From: Elephas maximus indicus
Lineage: Eukaryota; Chordata; Mammalia; Proboscidea; Elephantidae
Direction of reading: 5' to 3'
Assembly: GCF_024166365.1 (NCBI RefSeq)
Contig: NC_064831.1
Span: 47,803,768 to 47,867,767, forward strand
Length of the DNA: 64,000 nt
Of this stretch, positions 30,801 through 40,195 are shown one piece after another. The notes under the pieces were generated by a model. That model worked only from the letters and a program-made list of their open reading frames with translations, was not told the origin of the DNA and made no database searches. Numbering within the stretch: the stretch's first letter is position 1; each line of letters opens with the position of its first letter. Made by a program: the position numbers and the translations under genes.

Positions 30801-33654
30801 CTCCATCCCCTTCACTGCTGCCAGAGTGATGTCTGTGAATGCCCATCTGGACGTACAACCCAGCTCCGCATTGCAGCCTGGTCCCAGCTACCTCCTTTCT
30901 GTGCTGCAGCCGTGTCATCCCTCGCTCCCCCCGTTTTTCTAAGACTCAGCTGAAGCTTCACTTCTTTGAGGCCTCTTTTTTGAAGCCCGTGAAGGAAACC
31001 CTTTCTGATCATCTTCCCAGCCCCTGGTAGAACTGGCCGTTTACATGTTTATGCTCCTGTGGGTATCTCTCATAGTACCTGTGGTATTAGATTGAAACTG
31101 TTTGCATGCTTGTTTCCCTCTACTGGACAGTAAGCCCCTTTGCAGATGTTTATTGAATTAATAGATGAAAACATAGCAGCTTCAGTTCAAGTAGGTTTGG
31201 GAGGCGGGGAGGAAAAGGCACGGGAAAGAACCGATGTGTATATTTGCTGTCTGTTAGAGCAATGCTCCAAAAGAGGTTGCACCAATTTGAATGCTTCTAT
31301 TTTCAAAGTAGATATGTTAAGACAAATGGTAGAGATTTTATCTATCAGTGTAATAATATAGGTAAACTGCTTACTATTACCTTTTTAGAAAAGAATTAAT
31401 TTCTAAGTTTAAAGACTTAGTGTGTGAACGTTTTAAACATGTCTATAAAAAGAAAACGGTCTGATTGTAGAGTGTGTGTTTTCTCCTCTTCAGGCTACCT
31501 TCCCAGCTGCCACATGGCTCATCCAGCCAGTGGCGGGGAAGACAATCTCCGGTTTCCTCAGCCGAGAGGCAGCGCAGGGATAAGGAACACCTTGACGACA
31601 TCACAGCCGCCCGGCTCCTGCCGCTTCACCATATGCCTGCACAGCTGCTCTCCATGGAAGAGTCTCTAGCACTTCAGAAAGAGCAGAAACAGAACTATGA
31701 GGTGCTGAGAGCGCTGAGATTGTTACTATTTTTTCCTGTCTGTATATCGAATGCCGCTTGCATCAGTCAGAGTTTACTGCAGGCAATCCAGAGAGGAGAG
31801 GATTAATGGGGGATTGGGTGCTGGAGAAGTGATGGCCAGAGAGGGTTGCCGCTGGCTCTGGGTGTTTACCGCTAGTAGTCAGAGAGTCAGGAAGGTGCTG
31901 GACTGAGGAAACAGCTGGCGAGGATCACAGCTACTGCAGCATCAGAGTGGTGGTCTGCCAGGGGATGGGGGGAGGCTACGCAGAGCTTCACATCCTTCTC
32001 CTCCTTCCACGTTGTAAACTGAGGGAGAGCCTGCCCGGAACTCTGCTGGGAGAGTCAGGCAAGTGTAGTTCCAGGGTTCCGCAGGGGGCAGGACGGAGTA
32101 TTTAGGTGTCAGCAGACAGTCGGACACTGCACCGAAAGCACAGTCTGCGGGTACGCGGAGGATACAATGATGTAATTTCCTACCTTTGGGGCTTTAATTA
32201 GCCCTTCCCCCAAAGGCCCAATCTTCTGTACTGTACTTCAGACATGTACGTTGGCAGTTTGTGTACAGGATGATGGGATGGGGAAAGTGAGCGTAAGTGA
32301 GGACCATAAGGGAGGATTGAAAGGGATGTACATAGGCAGTCGCTGTTGAGTCAGCTCTGACTCATGGCGGCCCCGTGTGTGTGTCAGAGTAGAATTGTGC
32401 TCCATAGGGTTTTCAGTGGCTGATTTTTCAGAAGTAGGTTGTCAGGACATTCTTCTAAGGCACCTCTGGGTGGACTCGAAATGCCAACCTTTTGGTTAAC
32501 AGCCAAGAGTGTTAACAGTTTGCAGTACCAAAGGACGGCTAGGTACATGGCAGCACCTTCAGTGCACTGAGAGGAAGAAGAATGGCTTTGAAAAAAGAGT
32601 GCCTTGAAGATACCAACTGAGCTTTCAGTGGCACGCCAAGGTGGGATGACAGTGTAGCCTCGTATTTAAAACAGAACACTAAAGCAGTTGCTGTTGAGCC
32701 ATTTTCGACTCATGATGACTCCATGTGTGTCAGAGTAGAACTGTTGTGCTCCATAGGGTCTTCAGTGGCTGATTTTTCAGAAGGAGATCGCCAGGCCTTT
32801 ATTCCAAGGTGCCTTGGGTGGACTCAGACTGCCAACCTTTTGGTTAGCAGCAGAGTGTGCTACCTGTTTGCACCACTCAGGGACTCTGTTGGTGGATGGT
32901 GCCTGACTAAAATCTAGCTAAGTAATATCTAGGAAGTTAGGCTGCTGTCTTCCTGGGGGATCACAGTTTTGTGTGTCTCTGTATAGGCACGTGTCCATGT
33001 ATTTCATGTATCAGTGTTCATAACTGCTCTAGTGCTGGGCTGTTCACTGAGTTCTTGTGTGTAAGTAGTTAGAATATTTCAGTACAGTCTTGTTTATTAC
33101 AGAAGTCAGTAACTACAAATACAGCAGGCTAATAGTTCTCACAAGCATCACCCTCTTGTATTTGTTGTTTTATAGATTAAAAAAAACAAACAAGAAGCCC
33201 AAACCCGTGGCCCTCAAGTCGATTCTGACTCAGAGTGACCCTGTAGGGCAGAGTAGAACTGCCCCATAGAGTTTCCAAGGAGAGCCTGGTGGATTTGAAC
33301 TTCCCACCTTTTGGTTAGCAGGCGTACCTCTTAACCACTACGCCACCAGAGTTTGTAGATAGGTAGCTTTAAATCTGCTTTTTGTTGTTTTGCTGGTGAG
33401 AGCAATTGTTGGGTTGTGTGTGTGTATGTGTGTGTGACTGAATTCCTATTGAAAAATTGTAAGGAAAAGATGTGAGTATGTAACTTTTTGCTTTGCTTTT
33501 TGTTTTAAAGGAGATGCAAGCCAAGCTCGCAGCACAGAAATTAGCTGAAAGACTGAATATTAAAATGCAGAGCTATACTCCAGAAGGAGAGACTTTGAGG
33601 AGGTACCGGGAAGTGAGGGATGAAGACGATCAGTCCTCTGATGATGGATTGTGA
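24584..33654 (+). CDS. POLR2M: POLR2M (Gdown1), spliced coding region
   Basis: Join of 24584-24696, 26593-27240, 31494-31701 and 33511-33654: 1113 bases, 370 residues plus TGA. All junctions have GT/AG and keep frame. The product is the Gdown1/GRINL1A protein, which binds RNA polymerase II in the nucleus (the Pol II(G) form), competes with TFIIF and makes initiation dependent on Mediator (known for the family). Residues 1-53 match the conserved N-terminus and residues 281-355 the conserved C-terminal part with [16 protein letters not shown] and [16 protein letters not shown]; the middle, Ser/Thr-rich, is less conserved. Human is about 368 residues. In human, MYZAP-POLR2M readthrough (GCOM1) joins upstream exons to the exon 2 acceptor; no MYZAP exon is seen here. 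Confidence 0.96.
24697..26592 (+). other. POLR2M intron 1
   Basis: 1896 bases. GC-rich start belonging to the CpG island, then AT-richer. Holds one plus-strand SINE at 25578-25735; the remainder is not recognised. Confidence 0.85.
25578..25735 (+). repeat. AfroSINE-type SINE in POLR2M intron 1
   Basis: GAGCTCTGGTGGCACAATAG head, CCACTCCTTGGAAATGCC body, diverged 3' end. Same orientation as the gene. Confidence 0.85.
26593..27240 (+). CDS. POLR2M: POLR2M coding exon 2
   Basis: The largest exon: codon 38 is completed to Glu, then [13 protein letters not shown], a Ser-rich middle with repeated acidic and polar stretches, [19 protein letters not shown], and [18 protein letters not shown] near the end. 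Acceptor ...TTTGACAG, donor GTAAGTACC, a strong site. The acceptor is also the one used by readthrough fusion transcripts in human. Confidence 0.95.
28746..30365 (-). mobile_element. RTE-type LINE fragment with RT
   Basis: Minus-strand reading gives a non-LTR reverse transcriptase. NKAPGID lies just upstream of a single TAG (30153-30155), followed by a 194-codon open frame (29568-30152) with [28 protein letters not shown] and [13 protein letters not shown] is encoded at 29493-29504 after a further stop. These are the blocks of the RTE clade (afrotherian RTE, BovB relatives). The 3' end near 28746-28790 resembles the tails of the SINEs in this window. It lies antisense in POLR2M intron 2. Few disablements, so moderately young, but inactive. 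Confidence 0.9.
30475..30672 (+). repeat. AfroSINE-type SINE in POLR2M intron 2
   Basis: Longer subfamily with GGGAGAAAGTTGCGGCAGCC in the body; tail GAATTGGAATCGACTCAGCG. Sense orientation. Confidence 0.9.
30740..31170 (+). repeat. L2-like LINE relic
   Basis: CACTGCTGCCAGAGTGATGT, AAGACTCAGCTGAAGCTTCA and a final TATTGAATTAATAGATGAA follow the order of old L2 3' sequences. Strongly diverged. Confidence 0.5.
31494..31701 (+). CDS. POLR2M: POLR2M coding exon 3
   Basis: Encodes residues 254-323, including [20 protein letters not shown] and [15 protein letters not shown]. Pyrimidine-rich acceptor CTCCTCTTCAG; donor GAG/GTGCTG is a weaker site. The frame stays open past the donor to 31806, so intron retention would add about 35 unrelated residues. 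Confidence 0.93.
32338..32540 (-). repeat. SINE, CATGTGTGTCAG subfamily, intron 3
   Basis: GTCGCTGTTGAGTCAGCTCT at the 3' end, GTGTGTGTGTCAGAGTAGAA in the body, head complement near AACAGTTTGCAGTACCAAAG. Antisense to POLR2M. Confidence 0.85.
32686..32888 (-). repeat. SINE, CATGTGTGTCAG subfamily, intron 3
   Basis: Closely similar to the copy about 350 bases upstream and in the same orientation; ends TTTGCACCACTCAGGGACTC. Confidence 0.88.
33199..33353 (-). repeat. AfroSINE-type SINE, intron 3
   Basis: Short subfamily; CAAGTCGATTCTGACTCAGA to CTACGCCACCAGAG. Lies about 155 bases before exon 4. Confidence 0.9.
33511..33654 (+). CDS. POLR2M: POLR2M coding exon 4 with stop
   Basis: Encodes residues 324-370: [19 protein letters not shown], then an acidic tail. 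The end reads [11 protein letters not shown], whereas human as I recall ends in a DEF-type sequence, so the last few residues differ. Stop TGA 33652-33654. Confidence 0.95.
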   Translation, partial: EMQAKLAAQKLAERLNIKMQSYTPEGETLRRYREVRDEDDQSSDDGL

Positions 33655-34830
33655 AGACGGGTGTCCGGGTCATCTCCTGAGTCGTTTCACTGTTGTTATC
33701 TTACGTCAGGCTTTCTATTAAGTATCAAGATCAGTGGCAGACATTGCTGAGGGAAAGAATTTTATAGTTACACTGAGGTAGCTATAAAAAAAGCCCAGTT
33801 TGTCTTTCAGAAGATGACCTTTGTGTGCCTGAGAAGTGTAATATTTGAATGCTGGGTCTGACCACAGTGTATTAAAGTTCTGCAGTGTGTTGTGCATCGG
33901 GCAGGTATTTTAGTATATAACAGAGCACACTTTTTTTCTTTAAACCAAATGAAAGCAGATAACTTTGCTGTTTTCCTTATTCTCCCCCCTATCAAATAAC
34001 ATTTATTATGTGTCTTTCAGTGGAATACTTAACTCTCCCTGGTGTCTCCTAAAATGAGTCAGGAAGGCATAGCTCCCTCCTTTTTTGAGTAAAGGAGGGA
34101 GCAGTCTCGACAGTTTTATGCATGTTTGCATGGGTTATTGAGTGAAGTACCCAGGGAGACACTCACCGGAAATACTTAACAAATGCTTGTTTCTGTCTGT
34201 CTGCCCTTAGGAAGAATGTTCTCTTTTTTTCTGGCTAGGAATAAGGAGTGCTTTTAGTGGAGCCCTGGTGGCGCAGTGGTTAAGAGCTTGGCTGCTGACC
34301 AAAATTTCGGCAGTTTGAATCCACCAGTCACTCCTTGGAAACCCTACGGGACAGTTCTCCTCTGTTCTGTAGGGTCACTATGAGTCGAAATCAACTCAAT
34401 GGCAACGGGTTTTTTAGTAGATGCAGGTTGGAGGGTTTTTCTAGGTGGTCATATTTGCGTGGAAAAAGATGACGTCTGGCAGAAGTCTAAAATTGAGATG
34501 AAGGAAGTAGCTGTATTACTCTTTACCTGAGTCACTGCTGTAACAGATGATAGGTTCATTTATGGGATGTTACAGTTTGGTAAGGAAATTGATTTTTTTT
34601 TATAAAGCTAGAATGGTCTTGTCAATAACATCACTTATTTTTCCCCCAAAAGAGAGATGAAATGACTGCAGAAACCTCAGTCGCACGTATATATATGTTC
34701 ATGTCATCTTGAAGGATTAAATGGTTGTTTCCAGAGAAGTTAATGCTTACCTTATCAAAGATACCTTTGTTTAATATGTTGAAGCCTTTAAACAGTGTTG
34801 AAAGAATAAAATATTAATTAGCAACTTCAG
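33655..34830 (+). other. POLR2M: POLR2M 3' UTR with two polyA signals
   Basis: ATTAAA at 33871-33876 is a possible proximal signal; AATAAA at 34805-34810 a stronger distal one. A SINE lies between them, so the longer form would carry SINE sequence. The end used is inferred. Confidence 0.6.
34258..34414 (+). repeat. SINE in the POLR2M 3' UTR
   Basis: TGGAGCCCTGGTGGCGCAGT head to ATCAACTCAATGGCAACGGG tail; short subfamily, full length, sense strand. Confidence 0.92.
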
Positions 34831-34900
34831 AACGCTAATGGTGATGTTTTTACTGGTGCTTAAATAACTTCCAGCTTTAGAAGAGACTGGTCATACGTGA

Positions 34901-35100
34901 TGGGAGCCCTGGTGGCATAGTGGTTAAAGCGCTCAGCTGCTAAACTGAAGGCCAGCGATTTAAACCAACCAGCCGCTCCACCAGGGAAAGCTGTGCCAGT
35001 CTGCTTCTGTAAAGATTTGCAGCCTAGGAAACCCTATGGGGCAGCTCTACTGTGTCCTCTAGGGTTGCTATGAGTCAGAATCGCCTTAATGGCAATGGAA
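34901..35100 (+). repeat. AfroSINE-type SINE, long form
   Basis: GGGAGCCCTGGTGGCATAGT head; CTGCTTCTGTAAAGATTTGC in the body; tail AGAATCGCCTTAATGGCAAT. Lies about 90 bases after the distal polyA signal. Confidence 0.9.
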
Positions 35101-35339
35101 GGTTCGTATGTGAAATTTGGCTGACAGTACATTTAGGTCAGATACACACGTGACATAAAGGGTTCAGCTCCAGGTATCCACCTCCAGTTGTAGCTGCTGC
35201 TTTCCATCAAAAAAGGCAAATTCTAAAGTGTACTGAGCTAAGTCCATTATTTTTAGTTTTTAAAATAGATGATTTCACAATGTCAAATTATCTGATCTTA
35301 CATTCTTTCTTTATAGAATAGAATAAAACGTTATTTTTG

Positions 35340-36850
35340 GAAAGATGGATAATAATGGAAGGGCTCTCAGGATTGTACACACAGTCACCTATAATCCTAC
35401 CACCAGAAGGAACCTCTGCTAACATTTTGGTGTATGTATTTTTACTTATTTTTCTATGTATAACTATACATTTATGTTTTCAAAAATGGGATCATGGTGT
35501 GCAGTATTTCACAGGCTAGTCTGTATACAGGCAGTCCCTGGGTTACCAATGAGATCTGTTGCTACATGTGTCTCTTAAGTCGAATTTGTCGGTAAGCCAG
35601 AACAGGTACGTATGGTTCTTATTTAGTGTCAGTCAGATGGTTGTCTTAGTATGTGTATTTTACCTTTCTATGCATATGAAACACAAGAAACACTTACAAA
35701 ACATGCAGTGTTTTCACGAGCATCGCAAAGTAGGGCGTGTGTGCGTCCGTTATCATGAACCAACGTGTGTAACTCAGATTTTTTAACAGGCTTTAACACG
35801 GCAGCCTGATCCTAAGCACCGGTTGTATGTGTGTCGGATGCTCGTAACCCGGGGACTGCCTGTATTGTAAACATTTCCCACGTTAGTGAACACTTTGCGT
35901 TTTAGATGGCTGCGGAGTATTCAATTTCATGGGTGTACCTTAATCTTAAAAATCAATTTCGTATTGTTTAGCAATTTGATTGTTTATTATAGTGTAATCT
36001 GTAAACAGTGATGTGATCAATATCCTAAAAGACAGTCACGTCTATACAAAAATGCTTTCTTTCCAGAAGACAAATTTCCAGAAGTGAAATTGCTCAGTGA
36101 AAGGGTATGTAAGTTTTTGAGAATCTTGATGATATACATGATTCACCACAAGGGTTGTGTCCGTTTACATTCTCACGGCAGTATATCAAACTTCGAGAAT
36201 TGAAAATTCCTGTTAAGAAACTGGGAAGTTAATAATTACGGAGTAGGGTTACCTTTAAAATTGATTTTTCTTTACTAGTTGAGTATTTTTTCAAGTTTAT
36301 TGGCCACTTCATTCATTTGTATTCACTGCTTCATATTTCATGTTTTCTTGGAGTTTACCTTATTTTATTGATTTATAAGATTTTTATGAATTAAGAATGG
36401 CCATCCTTTGTCATATGCCATAATTATATTTTTAGTGTGTTATTTGCCTTTTAATACAGTTAGTGGTGTTTCAGTGCAGACTTCCCTCTGAGGAGTTTGC
36501 CTTGCACGTGTGCTTGAACTTGTCTTTCCCACCCCGAGAGTGGATAAATAGTATCCTTATTTTCTTCTAGTACTTTTATTTCACTTTTTACACTTATCTT
36601 GCACTCAGAAGGAACTTTTAATCCATCTTGAACTTGCTTGAGGATATTGTATGAGGTCGGCATTTAATTTTTTGGTTTTTACAAGTAGTTGACCAGTTGG
36701 TTCAGTATATATTATATTAAATAAACCATTATTTCCCCATTGATTTGCAATACCATATTGAATATTAAGTTCCTATGTTTCTTGGGCTTCATTCTGCGCC
36801 TACACTTACTTTTATAATCATGGCTTTGTTAATATTTGGTAATACAAGTC
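35340..36850 (-). repeat. Old L1 antisense, split by a Tigger element
   Basis: Blocks such as TTTTGGTGTATGTATTTTTA, GAAATTGCTCAGTGAAAGGG and TGGCCACTTCATTCATTTG are the complement of old L1/HAL1 3' coding sequence. Interrupted by the DNA transposon at 35528-35862. Confidence 0.6.
35528..35862. mobile_element. Tigger-like miniature DNA transposon, TA flanks
   Basis: Ends CAGGCAGTCCCTGGGTTACC and, on the other strand, CAGGCAGTCCCCGGGTTACG, inverted repeats of about 20 bases. TA at 35526-35527 and 35863-35864 on both sides, as in Tc1/mariner-Tigger insertions. 335 bases, no transposase. Confidence 0.85.
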
Positions 36851-37376
36851 TTCTTTTTTTAGCTTTAAATTTTATTGTGAAATACAAGTGACAGAAAAGT
36901 ACATAAAACAGATTAAGTGAACAGCTACGTAACCACAAACTGGATGCAGAAAAGCTGCCGCCAGTCTCCAGAATCTCCCCGAGCGCCCCCTCTGACACCC
37001 CATTCTCACCAAGAGCAGCTGCTACCCTGACTTCATGGTAATACTCTCCTACCCCTTTTTAAATGGTCTAGCAGTGACATATACAACAGTATGGTTAGTT
37101 TTAGTTTTGTCCACTTGTGATTTTATAAAAATGGAATCATACTAGGTACTTTATTGTGTCTGGTGTCTCAACATTGCTTATAAAGTTCATGTTAGGTGTA
37201 GTATGGTTTATTCATTTTCATTACTGTATAGTATACCAGTTTATTAATACCATTATTTGTTTATATTACTGTGATAGATACTCCTGTGATATTTCCAGTT
37301 TGGAGCTATTATAAACAAAGCTGTGCCTAGCGTTTTTATGCACATAAACATTTCTGTAGGATCTATACCTAGGACT
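36851..37376 (-). repeat. Old L1 3' end fragment
   Basis: TAAATTTTATTGTGAAATAC to GATCTATACCTAGGA, with an order matching L1 3' UTR and ORF2 end in minus orientation. Diverged. Confidence 0.65.
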
Positions 37377-37432
37377 GAAGTCCCTGGGTAGCACAAAGGA
37401 TTAAGTGCTCGACTGCTAGCCGGTAGTTTATA
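37377..37432 (+). repeat. Truncated SINE head
   Basis: GAAGTCCCTGGGTAGCACAA and CTCGACTGCTAGCCGG resemble the tRNA-like head only; no body follows. A short CT run follows at 37447-37461. Confidence 0.5.
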
Positions 37433-38163
37433 TCTGTTATAAAAATCCTCTCTCTCTCTCTGAGTTACTCTTCATTTTCTTCATGACTCCTTTTGATGAA
37501 CAGAAATTTTTAATTTTAATGACAAATTTATCAGTCTTTTTCTTTTGTTCAGTGTCATTCGTGTCTTGTTTAAAGGCATCATTCCCTGTATCCTAAAGTC
37601 ATGAAGATATTCTTGTCTTTTTTCTTTTAAGTTCTAAGAAATATAATTTATTTCCCACTTGGGTTTTCTGACATACAAGGAGAATGCTATTCAAAAAAAT
37701 ATTCCTACTTAGGTAAAGGCAACTGCTCCTAGAAGTTTCAAAATAACAAACTTTGGAAAGCTGGTCATGGCCCAGTGTTTGTCCAGGATTCAGTGGACTT
37801 TGTGGAGCACATACTAGACTAAAGACTGGTGAGGGAAGGACTAGGCAGCCATTGATTGTTGCGTGACTTATAAAAAGAATGAACATTTCAGTTTATTTTG
37901 ACTTCTCAGTCTCAGGTAAGTTAATTTGATTTTTTTTTTTTTTTTTTTTAAGGAGGTAGGCTTTTTTAAAAATTATTTTATACAGCAGAACAGACACCAG
38001 TTCAACCATTTCTACATGTATAATTCATGACATTGATTTCATTCTTCTACTTGTGCAACCATTACCACCCTCTTCTGAGGTGTCCCTCCCGCCTTAACAT
38101 AACTCACTGCCCTCTAGTTTCCTATCAAATCTTTTGAGTTGCTGTTTCCAGTTTGATCCCATA

Positions 38164-38366
38164 TACCAAACCCACTGCCATCAAGTTGATTCCTGCTCAA
38201 CAACCCTATAGGACAGAGTAGAAGTGCCTCATAGGGTTTCCGAGGCTGTAATTTTTAGAAAGCAGTCTCCCACATCTTTCTGTCATGGAGTGGCTGGTGG
38301 GTTCAAACCACTGGCCTTTTGGTTGACAGCTGAGTGATTTTAATTACTGTACCACCAGGGTTCCTG
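38164..38366 (-). repeat. SINE with visible target duplication
   Basis: Flanked by TGATCCCATATA (38152-38163) and TGATCCCGTATA (38367-38378), a 12-base duplication with one change. Long subfamily, minus orientation, within L1 sequence. Confidence 0.9.
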
Positions 38367-38378
38367 ATCCCGTATAAA

Positions 38379-38528
38379 CCAAAACCCGTTGCCCCTGAGT
38401 CGATCCTGATGCATAGTGACCCTATAGGACAGAATAGAACTGTTCCGTAGAATTTCCAAGGAGTGGTGGATTTTTAACTGTTGACCTTTTGGTTAGCAGC
38501 CAAGCTTTTAACCACTGCACCACCAGAG
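38379..38528 (-). repeat. AfroSINE-type SINE, short form
   Basis: CCTGAGTCGATCCTGATGCA to ACCACTGCACCACCAGAG. Directly follows the previous SINE in the same orientation. Confidence 0.9.
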
Positions 38529-38730
38529 AGGGCACAGTGCTCAAGGCAGACATTCTTTACTAATTAGGCTAAACTATTGTCTGGCTTTAAGAAGACTTTG
38601 GGGGTTTAAGGTTTAACGACTATCTCCGGGCAGTAATTTAAGGTGTTCATCCAGCCTCCCAGATTCCATGGGACATGTGGATTCCATGAGAATTTAAAAT
38701 TCTATTCTGCATTTCTCCCATTTTGATCAG
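38529..38730 (+). repeat. Unclassified dispersed repeat, copy B
   Basis: GGGCACAGTGCTCAAGGC, TTTACTAATTAGG, ACTATTGTCTGGCTTTAAG and CAGATTCCATGG match copy A at 10869 in order and spacing. Also carries a downstream AGAATCTTTGATCAAAAG block (to about 38800). Confidence 0.6.
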
Positions 38731-40195
38731 AATTTCCTATAGAATCTTTGATCAAAAGACCCCAGGCACTACGCAATGAATTAGGAGGTAGAGTACTGAA
38801 AAATGATATTAGGCCAATAACTGAGATGTCCCATGAACCCATGACCCTACCCTCCAAACCAAGGAACCAAATCCCTTGAGGTGTTTGGTTGTATATAAGC
38901 AGCCTTAGCAGCTACTGTAACTCTTTTTTTTTTTGGTCATAGATACAGCACATGGCCTTTGCCAGTTCAGCCTTTTACAGGTGTATAACTTGTTGACGGC
39001 AATTACATTAATCAGCTGTGGAACCCAACCCTCAGTGTGATTTCTCTGTCACTGTAAACTGAAATTCGGTGCTCAGTAAGCGACAAATACCTCAACCTTC
39101 CTTCCCACCCCTGGTAACCACTAATCAACTTTGGTCCTGTGTATTGGCCTGTTCTTACCTATTTATGTAAGTGAGGCCATACAATATTGTCTTTGTGATT
39201 GACTTCTTTCACTCAGCATAATGTCTTCAAGCTCCATCCATATTGTAGCATGTATTGAGATTTCACTTCTCCTACTGCCTGAGTAGTAGTCCACTGTATC
39301 TGTGTACCACATTTTTTTTTTTTTTTAACCTGTTCATCTGTCGGTGAGCATTTGGGTTGTTTCCACCTTTTGGCTGTTGTGAATAGTGCTGCCATGAACA
39401 TCGGAACACAAGTCTCTGATTTCTGCTTTCAGGTCTTTTGGGTATATACCTAGGAGTGGAATTGCTGGGTCAAATGGTAGTTGTGTTCTCAGGTGTTTGA
39501 GGAACCACCACGCAGTTTTCCGCAATGGCTGTCCCATCTTTTATTCCTGCCAGCAATGGATAATAAGGGTTCCTATTTCCGCCCATCCTTGCTAACATTT
39601 ATTTTCCTCTTGTCCTTTAATCCTTTGTAATTTTGCCTTTCACACTAGGTCTTCGATTCTACCTGGAATTTACTTGTGAATATGTGAGGAATGGTTCTGA
39701 TCTCATTTTTTTGTGTGGGTAGCCTCTTGTCCTAGCACTGTGTGGTGAAAAGACAGTCCTTCCCCAACTGCTCTGGAGTGCATTTCTGCCATATAGCAAG
39801 CACCTGTGTATGTATAGGTTGCTTTCTGGGTTCTCTATTTCAGGAGGGATTTATTTGTGCTGATATTACACCACCTTGTCTATGATAGTTTTTATGATAA
39901 GGCTGGGTGGAGCATGGAATAAACCTTCTCTTCAATAGTGGTATGGCTATATTTGGCCCTTTGCATTTTCATTTAAATTTTAACATCAGCTTTTCATATT
40001 CCACAGAAAAAATCCTTGGTAGTGCAAATCCTTCCTCATTCATTTAAAAAAAAAAAAAAGGTATGACATCACTTAGATCAATTACTTTGAAACTTTGAAG
40101 ATAGACATTTTGGAATCTTGCCACTTACAAATATACTTATTGTTTCAGTTAGGATGATTAGCTTATTTGAGTTAAATAGAAAATTCAGAATACTG

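Larger units (their letters stand above)
27241..31493 (+). other. POLR2M intron 2
   Basis: 4253 bases. A run of about 20 A near 27307-27326; no feature recognised in 27330-28740; RTE LINE antisense at 28746-30365; SINE at 30475-30672; L2-like sequence at 30740-31170. Confidence 0.85.
31702..33510 (+). other. POLR2M intron 3
   Basis: 1809 bases with three minus-strand SINEs (32338, 32686, 33199) and a TG microsatellite at 33415-33437. The stretch 31807-32337 shows no recognised feature. Confidence 0.85.
37440..40060 (-). repeat. Antisense L1 mosaic with nested SINEs
   Basis: L1-derived pieces on the minus strand: about 37480-37620, 37960-38160 and 38950-39960. The middle piece contains frame 39334-39537 with LPFDPAIPLLGIYPKDLK, an L1 ORF2 C-terminal block. 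Interrupted by two SINEs and an unclassified repeat. A run of about 20 T lies at 37931-37950. Confidence 0.7.
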
